Source: Aurantibacillus circumpalustris (GTDB lineage: Bacteria; Bacteroidota; Bacteroidia; B-17B0; Aurantibacillaceae). From it: a stretch of DNA of 64,000 nucleotides. Under the pieces are notes generated by a model. That model made no database searches. It was not told where the DNA came from and saw nothing but the letters and a program-made list of their open reading frames with translations. Both the position numbers and the translations under genes were made by a program. This document shows, piece after piece, positions 19,794 through 29,535 of the stretch. The DNA lies in assembly GCF_029625215.1 (NCBI RefSeq), contig NZ_CP121197.1:2232001-2296000 (forward strand), in the 5' to 3' direction. Within the stretch, counting starts at the first letter, position 1. Each line of letters opens with the position of its first letter.

Positions 19794-20744
19794 CTAATTA
19801 GGATTTCCTGTTTTGATCCAGTTTTCAATAATATACTGGTTTAATTCATAGTAATCTACTTTTTTAATTACCATGCCGTTGTCTATAAAATATATCCTGG
19901 GAAGGTGCGCTGAAGAAAGTTGAACAAAAGATTTTCCTAAGCAAAAGCTAGAGGGAATATTGGTAGCTTTTGTATCTTCAATAAATTCTTTGTAGTTAGA
20001 TTTATCGCCATTAAGAATGAAATAAAAAGGAAGATCAGGATTGTTTCTCTTAATGAGTCTTATTTTTTTTGCAGCCACCCTGCAGTGTTGACAGGTCAAA
20101 CTTAAAAAAGAAAGTACATGTTTGTTTTTTCTAAGTTCAATGCTAGGAATTTCAACTTTCGAGGTGTCACTTGGTTCAAATAATAAATTTAATTCGAGTG
20201 GATACCCTACCTTTTCATCTAAATTGTTTGAAGTATAAGCGTAATCTATGGGGTTAAAAATAAAAGGAACGCAAGTAATTGTTATTGCAAGAAGGTTAGT
20301 AAACAGTGCATTATATTTTAGTTTCCAACCGTTTGATAAAATATATAATAACACACCAATTGTAATCATCGCGATATTTTTCAGAATTCCTTGCAAGGGT
20401 GTCATACGAATACTTTCACCGAAACATCCACAATTACCATTGTTGCCGCCTATCGCAATTTGAACACTTAGATAAAGAATAAAAAACAAAAGTAAACCAA
20501 TGGTAAAGGGAAGGGTGAATTTTCTAAGATTGTAATTAGCAATTAACAAAACGCCAATAAAAAACTCAAGCGAAATTAAGATTCTTGCTATTACTGGAGC
20601 AGTATACCAGTTGGCAATGCCAATATCTACAAAAGTAAATTCGAAAGTCTCAATGGGGAAGAGTTTTGAATAGCCTGAATAAATAAAAACAAGTCCTAGA
20701 GCAACCGAAAGTAATATGGAAACAATGAGTTTTAAAATTTTCAT
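19794..20744 (-). CDS. MauE/DoxX-like membrane protein fused to a thioredoxin-like domain
   Basis: A 316-residue inner-membrane protein with four to five TM helices matching the MauE/DoxX redox fold: LGLVFIYSGYSKLFPIETFEF in TM1 and the cysteine pair GNNGNCGCFGE after TM3. The C-terminal half (about residues 185-316) resembles a TlpA/thioredoxin domain with FLSLTCQHCRVAAKK (a CxxC active site) and HLPRIYFIDNG in place of the usual cis-Pro segment. The combination suggests transfer of electrons across the membrane to periplasmic thiols, analogous to DsbD, or thiol maturation; this is inference. No partner gene is adjacent. Confidence 0.85.
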   Translation of the reverse strand: MKILKLIVSILLSVALGLVFIYSGYSKLFPIETFEFTFVDIGIANWYTAPVIARILISLEFFIGVLLIANYNLRKFTLPFTIGLLLFFILYLSVQIAIGGNNGNCGCFGESIRMTPLQGILKNIAMITIGVLLYILSNGWKLKYNALFTNLLAITITCVPFIFNPIDYAYTSNNLDEKVGYPLELNLLFEPSDTSKVEIPSIELRKNKHVLSFLSLTCQHCRVAAKKIRLIKRNNPDLPFYFILNGDKSNYKEFIEDTKATNIPSSFCLGKSFVQLSSAHLPRIYFIDNGMVIKKVDYYELNQYIIENWIKTGNPN

Positions 20745-20811
20745 AATTGGAAAGCAAAGCTAAAAAAAGATTTAACGGATTTACGAAATATTTTAGTTAA
20801 CAGAAATGTAA

Positions 20812-21222
20812 CTACTGCAGATGTTTATCTTTAACATCATTTACAAGCCAAATAAGATCTTCAATTTGCTTGGGTTTTGAATAGAAGCCAGATACTCCCA
20901 ATTCTAGTATCTCTGCTTTTTCTTCAATGTTTGTATCGCTAGTATATACAACTATGGGTACTTTATTGAACACATTATTTTGTTTCAGTAACTGAATTGT
21001 GGTTTTACCTGATAATTCAGGCATATTTAAATCGAGAAGAATGAGATTGGGTGTTAACGATGTTGTCTTAACATATTCAAGTGTCTCTTTTGAACTATAA
21101 ACTGATTCGATGAGTGCCTGAGGAATTACTCGATTAAAAGCAGTTCTTAAAAAGCAATGATCGTCGGAATCCTCGTTAATAATTAAAATGTAATAGGTAA
21201 TGTTATTGAGATTAAGATCCAT
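20812..21222 (-). CDS. Single-domain response regulator (CheY-like receiver)
   Basis: A 136-residue protein made only of a receiver domain. The acidic pocket NEDSDDH follows the first strand, the phospho-acceptor Asp is in LILLDLNMPELSG (about residue 62), the conserved Thr is in VYTSD and the conserved Lys in YSKPKQ. With no output domain, it would signal by protein contact in a phosphorelay, as is common for rcp1-like receivers in Bacteroidota. No histidine kinase is adjacent, so the partner is unknown. Confidence 0.9.
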   Translation of the reverse strand: MDLNLNNITYYILIINEDSDDHCFLRTAFNRVIPQALIESVYSSKETLEYVKTTSLTPNLILLDLNMPELSGKTTIQLLKQNNVFNKVPIVVYTSDTNIEEKAEILELGVSGFYSKPKQIEDLIWLVNDVKDKHLQ

Positions 21223-21411
21223 AGGATTGCTTTTTGGTTAAGCCTTGGGTTTTTTAACGGTTGCAATTATATTAGGTTACGCCTTTCGTCAAAGAGGTGT
21301 TCTAAATAACGTTAATAGTAAAGATTTAGATCTAAAAATTAGAGCTTTTTCGTCAAAAAGCCCTATCTGAACGATGAAAACGCGAAAAGTAATCAGACCA
21401 CCATTTGTTAT

Positions 21412-21448
21412 GAAAAGAAAAAGCCTCAACATTATATGCTGAGGCTTT
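21412..21448 (-). terminator. Rho-independent terminator of rpoD
   Basis: Read on the minus strand, AAAGCCTCA pairs with TGAGGCTTT and is followed by a T-rich run. It lies 40 bases past the rpoD stop. Confidence 0.85.
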
Positions 21449-21487
21449 AAAATTGGTAAAGGTATAATTTAATTTATCCCAAATATT

Positions 21488-22351
21488 TTATCCCAAATAT
21501 TGTTGAAGTAATTTACTCCGGCTGCTGTGACGTAAACGGCGTATTGCTTTTTCCTTAATTTGACGAACACGCTCACGAGTAAGATCAAATTTATCTCCAA
21601 TTTCTTCTAAGGTCAAACCGTGATTAAGTCCTATGCCAAAAAATAATTTTACAACGTCCCGCTCACGCTCCGTTAAAGTACTTAATGCTCGGTCAATTTC
21701 TTTGCTTAACGATTCATTCATTAAACCGGTATCCGCCTTTGGTGAATCAAGATTCACCAAAACATCTAACAAACTACTTTCCTCGCCATTGGCAAAAGGA
21801 GCGTCCATGCTAACATGGCGACCACTCACTTTCATGGTGTCACTTACTTTATCAATTGGCAAATCAAGAATTTCAGCTAGTTCTTCTGCACTTGGTTCGC
21901 GTTCAAATTGTTGCTCAAGTTTACTGTAAGCTTTATTGATTTTATTTAAAGAACCTACTTGATTGAGTGGTAAACGCACGATACGACTTTGTTCTGCTAA
22001 AGCTTGTAAAATACTTTGACGAATCCACCAAACAGCGTAAGATATAAATTTGAAACCGCGCGTTTCATCAAATCTGCGTGCAGCTTTGATTAAACCTAAG
22101 TTTCCTTCGTTGATAAGATCGGGTAAACTTAAACCTTGATTTTGGTACTGCTTAGCTACAGAAACCACGAAACGCAAATTTGCTCTTGTTAACTTTTCCA
22201 GAGCATTCTGATCGCCATCTTTAATTTTCTTCGCTAAAATAACCTCTTCTTCAGCTGTAATTAATTCTTCACGTCCAATTTCCTGAAGATATTTATCAAG
22301 TGACGCACTTTCGCGATTTGTTATTGATTTGGTTATTTTAAGCTGCCTCAT
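21488..22351 (-). CDS. rpoD: Housekeeping RNA polymerase sigma factor (RpoD/SigA, Bacteroidota short form)
   Basis: A 287-residue primary sigma-70. Region 1.2 is [15 protein letters not shown]. Region 2 contains [41 protein letters not shown] and the -10-recognising [15 protein letters not shown]. Region 3 (IVRLPLNQV) and region 4 ([25 protein letters not shown]) complete it. It lacks region 1.1, as is normal for this phylum, where it reads the TTTG/TAnnTTTG promoters seen throughout this window. It is a single-gene unit with its own promoter and terminator. Confidence 0.97.
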   Translation of the reverse strand: MRQLKITKSITNRESASLDKYLQEIGREELITAEEEVILAKKIKDGDQNALEKLTRANLRFVVSVAKQYQNQGLSLPDLINEGNLGLIKAARRFDETRGFKFISYAVWWIRQSILQALAEQSRIVRLPLNQVGSLNKINKAYSKLEQQFEREPSAEELAEILDLPIDKVSDTMKVSGRHVSMDAPFANGEESSLLDVLVNLDSPKADTGLMNESLSKEIDRALSTLTERERDVVKLFFGIGLNHGLTLEEIGDKFDLTRERVRQIKEKAIRRLRHSSRSKLLQQYLG

Positions 22352-22373
22352 GCTACGTTTTAGTTTAAGAGTT

Positions 22374-22381
22374 CAAAAGTA
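22374..22381 (-). promoter_or_regulatory. Candidate -7 box for rpoD
   Basis: On the minus strand this reads TACTTTTG, matching TAnnTTTG, 22 bases before the rpoD ATG. The -33 element is unclear. Confidence 0.5.
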
Positions 22382-22539
22382 CAAAAAAAAGCGAAATATA
22401 TCACGCTTTTCTTCACTTTTAAACGAGATTTCCGTGAAAAAGTTCTGTTTTTTTGGTGTTAAAAAGAAATAAATTGTTAGCAGGTCAAGGGTATATTAAA
22501 TCTTTGCGAAATAATTTAATCAATATCGCTTGTGAGTTG

Positions 22540-22720
22540 ATGCTTATTATTTATCGTTATAGAGTTTAGTCTTGCATATACACAGGACAAAAAACCTGGA
22601 GTATTTGAAACATAACCCCGGCAATTTAAGTGGCAAAATCAATTTTTCTCTTTGTTTATGGGCGTTTCTGGCAATCAGGTAATTAACAATCTACACTTAA
22701 TAACCCTAGCTTTAATTAAC
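22540..22720 (+). other. Intergenic region with a possible decayed exported-protein frame
   Basis: The 453-base gap between rpoD and the coiled-coil gene holds no intact gene. One frame reads LLFIVIEFSLAYTQDKKPGVF, which resembles a signal peptide and mature N terminus, then a TAA, then about 35 further residues. There is no start codon in frame. This may be a pseudogene remnant or chance; nothing identifiable is left. Confidence 0.2.
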
Positions 22721-22804
22721 ATTTAACTGTTTAATCATAGTCTCGTGTTAATGTAAGCGGCCTTTATTACTTAACTATTTTTATGAAAATAAAAACAGTT
22801 CCAA

Positions 22805-25159
22805 ATGAACGTAGAAAGCTTAAAATCTGAATTACAGCAAGTTTTAGATAATGATGTTGTGTTGCGCAAAGAATTTAACGTGTTAAAGCGCTCGTTAAGT
22901 GACTACCGCAATCAGTTAATTATGCGCGATGAGGACTGCAAGCGCTTGCAAGTAACGATTGACGTTTTAAATACCAAGCTGCTGGTATTAGAGAGAGATA
23001 ACACCACCTACAAAGCAGAGTTAACCTCATTTAAAGAATTACGTGGTACTATAAAAGAGCAATTGCAAGAGAAGCAAGATGAGATAGACGCCAGGTTAAA
23101 TGAGATACAAAACCTAAGAAATGATCTCAATTCAATGGCAGCGGGGTACGAGTCGCAGATAGATGAACTTAAAAAGGGGTCAAGTTCAGAGTTAAAAAGA
23201 GTTACGGAAGAATTTACTTCTCAGATAAATGAACTCAGAACCAATACGCATTATAAAGAAAGTGGCATAAAAGAGGAGTTTGAGAATCGTGTATCAGAAT
23301 TATCAATTAACTGGGCTGATCGCGAACAGAGTTTACTTTTAAATCATGAAGAGGAAATTTCAAGGTTAAAGGGAACGTACGAAAATGAGCTAAGTGCATT
23401 GAGGGCTGATCACGCTGCACAAATTTTAGCGACAACTTCTGGAAGTTCTGAGGAGATAGATTCTTTAAAACATTCACATCTAGTAACACTTTCTCAACTA
23501 GATGAAAAGCACAGTTTAAAATTAAGTGAACTTGAAGAGTCTTACGCAGGCGAGATTACGAATTTAAGATCTGCTTTAGAAGAACAACGAAGTACTTTAA
23601 CGAGCAATTTTAATACTCAATTAGATAGTTTAAAAAATGAACTTTCTGAAAAAGAATCGCTTCTTACTACTGAACACGAAAAACAATTGGAGGAACTAAA
23701 AGCGTCGTATGATTCAGTTTTAGAACAAACCATTTTCGGTCATGAAAACAAAGTAGCTTCGTTAATTAGTGAGTACGAGGAAAAACTATCCAATACGCTT
23801 ATTCATTCAACAACTCAGAATTCTAAACTAAACGACGAGTTAAGCAAAGTCCAGTCTGAAAGTTTCGGTTCAGAAGGAAAAATACAAATTCTTTCTTCAG
23901 AACTTGAATCTAAAAATTTAACGGTTGCAGATTTAAATTCACAATTAGATGTTCTCAATAATCAACTAATTGCAGAAACAAAAAAAGTGGATACTCTTAA
24001 TTCTGAATTTGAAACGTTTAAACAAAACGCATCACTTTCAGTAAGCGAACAAGTTAACGAACTTAATCTGCAAATAGCTTCACTAAACTTATCTCATAGT
24101 GACTATGTTGAGGAGTTGAATGCACAAATAGAAAACCTTAATGTTGAACTTAAAAACATGGGACTTTTATTTGAAACAACAACTAACACACTCAGTGAAA
24201 CTGAATCGTCATTGGAATTAAAAAATGAAGAATTAGTTCAAGCAAATTTAATAATCGAACAATTAAATAGTAAGATTGGATCTTTTGAATCTAGCATTAC
24301 GGATAAGGAAAGCGAACTGGAGAATTATAAACTCGAACTTGAAAACGGAAGTAAACAAGAACTAGAATCTAAGGAGTTAGAATATCAAAAATTGCTTGCA
24401 GAGAATACAAATCTTATTGATGAGATAAATCTTGCGCAAGATAAGGTAGAAGAACAGGAGTCTGAAATAACTGTGTTGAAAGGAGAGCTTGAAGAGATAA
24501 GACTACAAAGTATTGGAAAGAGTGAATATTTTAAAGAAACTTTATCTAATAGAAATTTTGAGATAACAAATCTTGAAGCCAACAATGCGGCGCTGTCGAC
24601 AGAACTTACTTTATTAAAAAATGAACTAACAAGTCTGCGCGAACAGTCGAATGTATCAGCAGAATCTGAAGCTCAATTAGCAGATCAACATCAGAAAATT
24701 GAGGCTTTAATATCTGAAAAATTGGAGTTAAGTAAAGAATTGGATGTATTGCAAAGTGTTGTAAGTGGACTAAATGAGTATGTGTCTTCAATGAACGATA
24801 AACTTAGCTCTTACGAAACAGAAATAGAATCCTTGAAAAATGTTTCTAAAGTAGATGAGCAGGAAGCCTTTATTGACAGACTATTTAAGCAAATTGACGG
24901 ATTAAATGATCAAAAATTAGCGCTTTTAGATGAAAAAGAGCAGATGGCCAATCAATTGTTAAAAATGAATGATGTTATTGGTTCTATTTCACAACAAGTT
25001 GATAGTGAGCAAATTGACGTTACAGGTTTGAATAATCACCGAAAGAATGTTATTTTAGCAAATAATTCAGGTGGAACAAATGAAAAAAGCCACATGAAGG
25101 AACAAATAAACGATTTGGTGCGTGAAATTGATAAGTGCATAGCGTTATTAAGTGCTTAA
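22805..25159 (+). CDS. Long coiled-coil protein upstream of ZapA
   Basis: A 784-residue, highly acidic protein that is coiled coil almost end to end, with heptad-rich repeats such as EEIDSLKHSHLVTLSQLDE and EKQLEELKASYDSVLEQ. It has no signal peptide or TM segment, so it is cytoplasmic. The C-terminal tail MKEQINDLVREIDKCIALLSA resembles the end of the small (about 95-residue) coiled-coil protein often found just upstream of zapA in Bacteroidota. Its position 18 bases before zapA supports a divisome or Z-ring role, which is inference. No catalytic domain is seen. Low-complexity repeats would give false hits to SMC or myosin. Confidence 0.8.
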   Translation: MNVESLKSELQQVLDNDVVLRKEFNVLKRSLSDYRNQLIMRDEDCKRLQVTIDVLNTKLLVLERDNTTYKAELTSFKELRGTIKEQLQEKQDEIDARLNEIQNLRNDLNSMAAGYESQIDELKKGSSSELKRVTEEFTSQINELRTNTHYKESGIKEEFENRVSELSINWADREQSLLLNHEEEISRLKGTYENELSALRADHAAQILATTSGSSEEIDSLKHSHLVTLSQLDEKHSLKLSELEESYAGEITNLRSALEEQRSTLTSNFNTQLDSLKNELSEKESLLTTEHEKQLEELKASYDSVLEQTIFGHENKVASLISEYEEKLSNTLIHSTTQNSKLNDELSKVQSESFGSEGKIQILSSELESKNLTVADLNSQLDVLNNQLIAETKKVDTLNSEFETFKQNASLSVSEQVNELNLQIASLNLSHSDYVEELNAQIENLNVELKNMGLLFETTTNTLSETESSLELKNEELVQANLIIEQLNSKIGSFESSITDKESELENYKLELENGSKQELESKELEYQKLLAENTNLIDEINLAQDKVEEQESEITVLKGELEEIRLQSIGKSEYFKETLSNRNFEITNLEANNAALSTELTLLKNELTSLREQSNVSAESEAQLADQHQKIEALISEKLELSKELDVLQSVVSGLNEYVSSMNDKLSSYETEIESLKNVSKVDEQEAFIDRLFKQIDGLNDQKLALLDEKEQMANQLLKMNDVIGSISQQVDSEQIDVTGLNNHRKNVILANNSGGTNEKSHMKEQINDLVREIDKCIALLSA

Positions 25160-25177
25160 TATTAACGCCCTCTTTAA

Positions 25178-25489
25178 ATGAGCGAAGTAAATATAAAAGT
25201 TGAAATAGCCGGAAGTATTTTTCCTTTAAAGGTGAATGCTGAAGACGAGCAAAATATTAAAGAGGCCGTTGATCTAATAAATAACAAAATTGTAGAGTTT
25301 GAAAAAAACTATGCGATTAAAGATAAGAAGGATGTGTTGGGAATGGTTATGTTGCAGCTGGTAAGCCAGCTTTACAAACAAGCCAACAATGCGGAGAAGG
25401 AATTAAGTCATTTAAAGCTGCTTTTTGCCGATGTTGAGGAGATGTTAAAAGAACATCAACAAAACATTAACACTATTGAAGAAGAGTAA
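25178..25489 (+). CDS. zapA: Cell division protein ZapA
   Basis: A 103-residue ZapA family protein: an N-terminal beta segment (NIKVEIAGSIFPLKVNAEDEQ), the EAVDLINNKIVEFEK helix and a long C-terminal coiled-coil helix. ZapA crosslinks FtsZ filaments in the Z ring. The gene order coiled-coil gene, zapA, rny is typical of Bacteroidota. It is separated from rny by a terminator-like hairpin. Confidence 0.9.
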   Translation: MSEVNIKVEIAGSIFPLKVNAEDEQNIKEAVDLINNKIVEFEKNYAIKDKKDVLGMVMLQLVSQLYKQANNAEKELSHLKLLFADVEEMLKEHQQNINTIEEE

Positions 25490-25509
25490 TAATTTACTTT
25501 TTTGATTCG

Positions 25510-25557
25510 CGCACAAAATTTATCAAGCTGAGCTGATAATATTTGTGCGTTTTTTTA
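25510..25557 (+). terminator. Terminator hairpin between zapA and rny
   Basis: CGCACAAA pairs with TTTGTGCG, an inner TATCA/TGATA stem extends the hairpin, and seven T residues follow. It ends the coiled-coil/zapA unit 21 bases past the zapA stop. Confidence 0.85.
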
Positions 25558-25597
25558 TTAACCCATTCCGCTAGAAACGGAATATAAAAAGGATAAA

Positions 25598-27148
25598 ATG
25601 GATATTTTGACGATTGTTTTTATTGCAGGTTCTTTAATACTTGGAGTAATTGCAGGATTTCTAATTGCAGGCAGTAAATTAAATGCTAGCGGCGCAAAGG
25701 AAAAAGAAAATTTAATTAAAGAAGCCGAAGTTAAGTCTGAGGCAATTAAGCAAGAAAAAATACTACAAGCTAAAGAAAAGTTTTTGCAGTTAAAATCAGA
25801 ACACGATAAAACTGTTCAAGAAAAGAACGCCCACATTGCACAATCTGAAAATCGCGCTAAACAAAAGGAGAGCGAGCTTAATAAAAAGATTGAAGATCAA
25901 AATAGAAAGGATAAGGAACTTGAAAGCGCTAAACAACAGGCGAATCAACAAATTGAGCTTTACAAACACCGATTAGAAGAAGTTGAGAAAGGGCATCGTA
26001 AACAAGTGGAAATGCTTGAGAAAATTAGTGGATTAAAAGCTGAGGACGCTAAGATGCAACTGATGGAATCTATTAAGGCAGAGGCAAAAACCCAGTCTAT
26101 GGTGTATGTAAAGGACATTATGGAAGAGGCTAAGTTAACTGCCAATAAAGAAGCTAAAAAAATTGTTCTACAAACCATACAACGTGTTGCAACAGAAACA
26201 GCTATTGAAAATTCCATTTCTGTTTTTCACATCGAAGGTGATGAAACCAAAGGAAGAATTATTGGACGTGAAGGCCGTAACATTCGTGCTTTAGAGGCTG
26301 CTACTGGTGTTGAAATTATTGTTGATGATACTCCTGATGCAATTACCTTAAGTTGTTTTGACTCTATCCGACGTGAAATTTGCCGTTTGGCGCTTCACCA
26401 ACTAGTTACGGATGGTCGTATTCATCCTGCCCGCATTGAAGAAGTGGTTGAAAAAACAAAAAAAATGTTGGAGGAGGAGATTATTGAAACTGGAAAAAGA
26501 ACATGTATAGATTTAGGCATTCATGGATTACATCCTGAATTAATCCGAATGGTAGGAAGAATGAAATACCGTTCTTCATACGGCCAAAATTTATTACAGC
26601 ATAGTAGAGAAGTTGCAAACCTTTGTGGTATTATGGCAAGCGAAATGGGATTAAATCCCAAGGTAGCCAAACGTGCTGGTTTACTTCATGATATTGGTAA
26701 AGTGCCTGATAACGAACCGGAATTGCCGCATGCTTTATTAGGAATGAAGCTTGCTGAGCAATACAAAGAAAAGCCAGAAGTATTAAACGCCATTGGAGCC
26801 CACCACGATGAAATTGAAATGACTACTTTGTATTCACCAATTATTCAAGTGTGTGATGCTATTAGTGGCGCTCGTCCAGGTGCTAGAAGGGAAATTGCTG
26901 AGCAGTACATGAAACGTTTAAAAGATTTAGAAGCTCTTGCATTAAGTTATGACGGCGTTGAAAAAACCTATGCCATTCAAGCCGGACGAGAGGTACGCGT
27001 TATTGTTTCAAGTGACAAAGTAAACGATGGTAGAGCGGAGCAATTAGCATTTGAGATATCACAACGTATCCAAACCGAAATGACTTATCCAGGTCAAGTA
27101 AAAGTAACCGTTATCAGAGAAGTCCGTGCAACAGGTTATGCGAAATAA
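25598..27148 (+). CDS. rny: Ribonuclease Y
   Basis: A 516-residue membrane-anchored endoribonuclease that starts mRNA decay. It has an N-terminal TM helix (residues about 5-25), a long charged coiled coil to about 200, a KH domain with the [20 protein letters not shown] loop, and an HD domain with the metal motif [10 protein letters not shown] (about residues 361-370) and HHDEIE. The C terminus ends [12 protein letters not shown], as in the family. Length is standard. It is likely transcribed from its own promoter after the upstream hairpin. Confidence 0.96.
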   Translation: MDILTIVFIAGSLILGVIAGFLIAGSKLNASGAKEKENLIKEAEVKSEAIKQEKILQAKEKFLQLKSEHDKTVQEKNAHIAQSENRAKQKESELNKKIEDQNRKDKELESAKQQANQQIELYKHRLEEVEKGHRKQVEMLEKISGLKAEDAKMQLMESIKAEAKTQSMVYVKDIMEEAKLTANKEAKKIVLQTIQRVATETAIENSISVFHIEGDETKGRIIGREGRNIRALEAATGVEIIVDDTPDAITLSCFDSIRREICRLALHQLVTDGRIHPARIEEVVEKTKKMLEEEIIETGKRTCIDLGIHGLHPELIRMVGRMKYRSSYGQNLLQHSREVANLCGIMASEMGLNPKVAKRAGLLHDIGKVPDNEPELPHALLGMKLAEQYKEKPEVLNAIGAHHDEIEMTTLYSPIIQVCDAISGARPGARREIAEQYMKRLKDLEALALSYDGVEKTYAIQAGREVRVIVSSDKVNDGRAEQLAFEISQRIQTEMTYPGQVKVTVIREVRATGYAK

Positions 27149-27170
27149 TTAAAACGTAATTTGTTTTTTT

Positions 27171-27200
27171 AATCCCGAAAATATTTTTCGGGATTTTTTT
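27171..27200 (+). terminator. Rho-independent terminator of rny
   Basis: AATCCCGAAAA pairs with TTTTCGGGATT and is followed by a T7 tract, 22 bases past the rny stop. Confidence 0.9.
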
Positions 27201-27352
27201 ATTTCCATTTTCTCAGAAAAATTTAAACGGATTAAATTTCGACAGAACCCCTTTATTGGTGGATTAAATTGTAGATAAGTTATTGTTAAAAATTAAAATC
27301 AATAAAAAAAAAGTACGATATTGCAGGCTTAAACCCTTATAAATATAAAAAC

Positions 27353-28138
27353 ATGAACAATACAAAAATGATTATTGCGGGTCTGCTTCTAACTGGACTT
27401 TCAATGAGTGCAGGTGAACCATTCTCATTAAAAAAAGAAGGTAAAGACGAATCTTCTCAAGCTTTTAAATTAGATTTTAGAAAAAAGCAAAGTGCTTTTA
27501 AGCTGAATGTAAAACAGTCTAACATTCTTTCATCCAGTGCTAAAGATTGGGATGAGTCTGAAGTAACCGGCAGCGGATTGTTTCTTAATTTCGGATTACA
27601 TTTTCCTTCTGCTAGTTTTTTAAATCCATACTATGCCACAAATCCTATTCGATTCGGACTTGGACTTGATTTTGAATTCGGTAGTTTTTTTAGATTTGGA
27701 AAAATCGCTGAACATAAATTTGGTGTGGGTTTAAGGGCAACCTGGCTTTCTTTTAGTTATACTTCGGCAAAAGACGGTAACGATATTTATAGAGCATTAC
27801 AAATAAGCCCAGTAAGACTAGGACCACAATTTAGCATGGCAATAACAGAATCTATGGGTTTTGACGTTTATTACCAAATTGGCGTGAACTTCACTGAGAT
27901 GTTTGGTTCAATTGATGATCCAAATGAAACCGAAAATATTGGATATAGTAAAACGTATCTTGGTGCTTCTCATGAGATAGGTGCTGCTTATCACTTTAGA
28001 GTATACAGCGTTGGTTTTGGTTATCGTTTTGGAAGTCTTTCAAACATATTAACTTATTATGACGGTGAGACAGAAGACAATGATATAGTGAAAAGTTCAA
28101 TTTCAAATTTCAGAATTACTTTAGGATTTAAATTTTAA
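27353..28138 (+). CDS. Outer membrane beta-barrel protein, unknown function
   Basis: A 261-residue exported protein. The N terminus is hydrophobic (MIIAGLLLTGLSMSAG), followed by a Lys/Ser-rich polar segment to about residue 60 and then alternating aromatic beta strands (LFLNFGLHFPSASF, FGLGLDFEFGSFFRFG, VGFGYRFGS) ending in ITLGFKF with a terminal Phe. This fits an 8-10 strand outer-membrane barrel. I do not recognise a specific family. It is monocistronic, with terminators on both sides. Confidence 0.75.
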   Translation: MNNTKMIIAGLLLTGLSMSAGEPFSLKKEGKDESSQAFKLDFRKKQSAFKLNVKQSNILSSSAKDWDESEVTGSGLFLNFGLHFPSASFLNPYYATNPIRFGLGLDFEFGSFFRFGKIAEHKFGVGLRATWLSFSYTSAKDGNDIYRALQISPVRLGPQFSMAITESMGFDVYYQIGVNFTEMFGSIDDPNETENIGYSKTYLGASHEIGAAYHFRVYSVGFGYRFGSLSNILTYYDGETEDNDIVKSSISNFRITLGFKF

Positions 28139-28155
28139 TAGTTTACATTTTCAGA

Positions 28156-28191
28156 AAGCGGTTGACCAAATATGGCAACCGCTTTTTTTTA
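28156..28191 (+). terminator. Rho-independent terminator of the beta-barrel gene
   Basis: AAGCGGTTG pairs with CAACCGCTT around a short loop and is followed by a T tract; it starts 18 bases after the stop. Confidence 0.9.
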
Positions 28192-28294
28192 TGGTTCAAT
28201 TTTTCGAAAATTCTTGAACAGATTTAATGGATTTTAAACCGATTAAAAACAGTACCTTCACTGCTTAGATTAATTGAATTAATATTTTTATCAC

Positions 28295-29524
28295 TTGACA
28301 TTCGACGATTTTAATTTTGATGCTTCTTTAGTAGAAGGACTTTATAGTATGGGATATAAAACTCCCACCCCAATACAGGCTCAGGCCATACCTGTAATTT
28401 TAGAGAACAAAGATCTTATTGCTTGCGCTCAAACTGGTACTGGTAAAACAGCCGCTTATTTATTACCAATCATAGATCATATTGTTCGCGCCCCAAATCG
28501 CCACTTAAATGCACTCATTATTGCACCAACCCGCGAGCTTGTGTTGCAAATTGATCAACAAATTGACGGCATGGGGTATTTTTGTTCAGTCGGCTCAATA
28601 GCTATTTATGGCGGAAACGATGGCATGACCTGGGAGAAGCAAAAACATGCTTTGCGTGAAGGAGTAGATATTATTTGTGCTACACCAGGCCGTTTAATTG
28701 CACTATTGCAAAATGGAGATATTAATTTTGAGCACCTTCAGCATTTGGTTTTAGATGAAGCAGATAGAATGCTTGATATGGGCTTTTTTGATGATATCAC
28801 CACCATCATAAATTATCTTCCAAAAGAACGACAAACGATAATGTTTTCGGCTACTATGCCTTCTAAAATAAGGTTGTTAGCAAACAAAATAACAAAGAAT
28901 CCTGAACAGATTAATATTGCTATAAGTAAACCTGCTGCTGGAATTGTGCAACAGGCCTATGTGGTGCACGATAGTCAGAAGGAGGGAATTCTTCGCATGA
29001 TCTTAAAAAATGAAGATTATCAATCGGTAATTATATTCTGTTCAACAAAAGACAATGTAAAATTATTAGAGAAAAATTTGCGAAGGGAAGAGAAGTCAAT
29101 TAAGGCTTTTCATTCTGATTTAGAACAAGCTGAGAGGGAAGAAATCATGCGTGATTTTAAAGGCAAAAAGTTAAGGATCTTAATTGGAACAGATATTTTG
29201 TCACGCGGAATAGATGTTGACGGTATAAGCCTAGTAATTAATTACGATGCACCGCCAGACCCCGAAGATTATATACACAGAATTGGAAGAACCGCCAGGG
29301 CTTCAAAAGCGGGTGTTGCTATTACTTTTATTAATTTACGTGATCAGATGAAATTTTCAAGAATTGAAGATTTAATGGGTTACGAAGTAATTAAAATGCC
29401 GATCCCTGAAGAACTGGGTCAAGGCCCTGTATATGATCCGGAGGCTAATAAAAAAGAAGGATTTAAACGTGGTCCTACTAAAGGAAAATCAAATTACAAA
29501 GGAAAAAGGAAATCAAGGCCTTGA
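28295..29524 (+). CDS. DEAD-box ATP-dependent RNA helicase (RhlE-like)
   Basis: A 409-residue two-domain helicase. The start is TTG at 28295, giving MTFDDFNFDASLVEGLYSMG, which aligns with the expected N terminus; no ATG or GTG lies nearby. Motifs in order are Q motif (TPTPIQAQAIP), I (AQTGTGKT), Ia (APTRELVLQ), Ib (TPGR), II (LDEADRML), III (SAT), IV (VIIFCSTK), V (ILIGTDILSRGIDVDG) and VI (HRIGRTAR). The C-terminal tail is basic (KGPTKGKSNYKGKRKSRP-like), as in RhlE/DeaD homologues. It probably acts in ribosome assembly or mRNA remodelling. Confidence 0.94.
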   Translation: MTFDDFNFDASLVEGLYSMGYKTPTPIQAQAIPVILENKDLIACAQTGTGKTAAYLLPIIDHIVRAPNRHLNALIIAPTRELVLQIDQQIDGMGYFCSVGSIAIYGGNDGMTWEKQKHALREGVDIICATPGRLIALLQNGDINFEHLQHLVLDEADRMLDMGFFDDITTIINYLPKERQTIMFSATMPSKIRLLANKITKNPEQINIAISKPAAGIVQQAYVVHDSQKEGILRMILKNEDYQSVIIFCSTKDNVKLLEKNLRREEKSIKAFHSDLEQAEREEIMRDFKGKKLRILIGTDILSRGIDVDGISLVINYDAPPDPEDYIHRIGRTARASKAGVAITFINLRDQMKFSRIEDLMGYEVIKMPIPEELGQGPVYDPEANKKEGFKRGPTKGKSNYKGKRKSRP

Positions 29525-29535
29525 AAATCGCACCC

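Noticed and set aside
25490-25597. Possible 6S RNA gene between zapA and rny
   Set aside because: The gap is only about 108 bases and is largely filled by a terminator hairpin, so a normal-length 6S RNA cannot fit.
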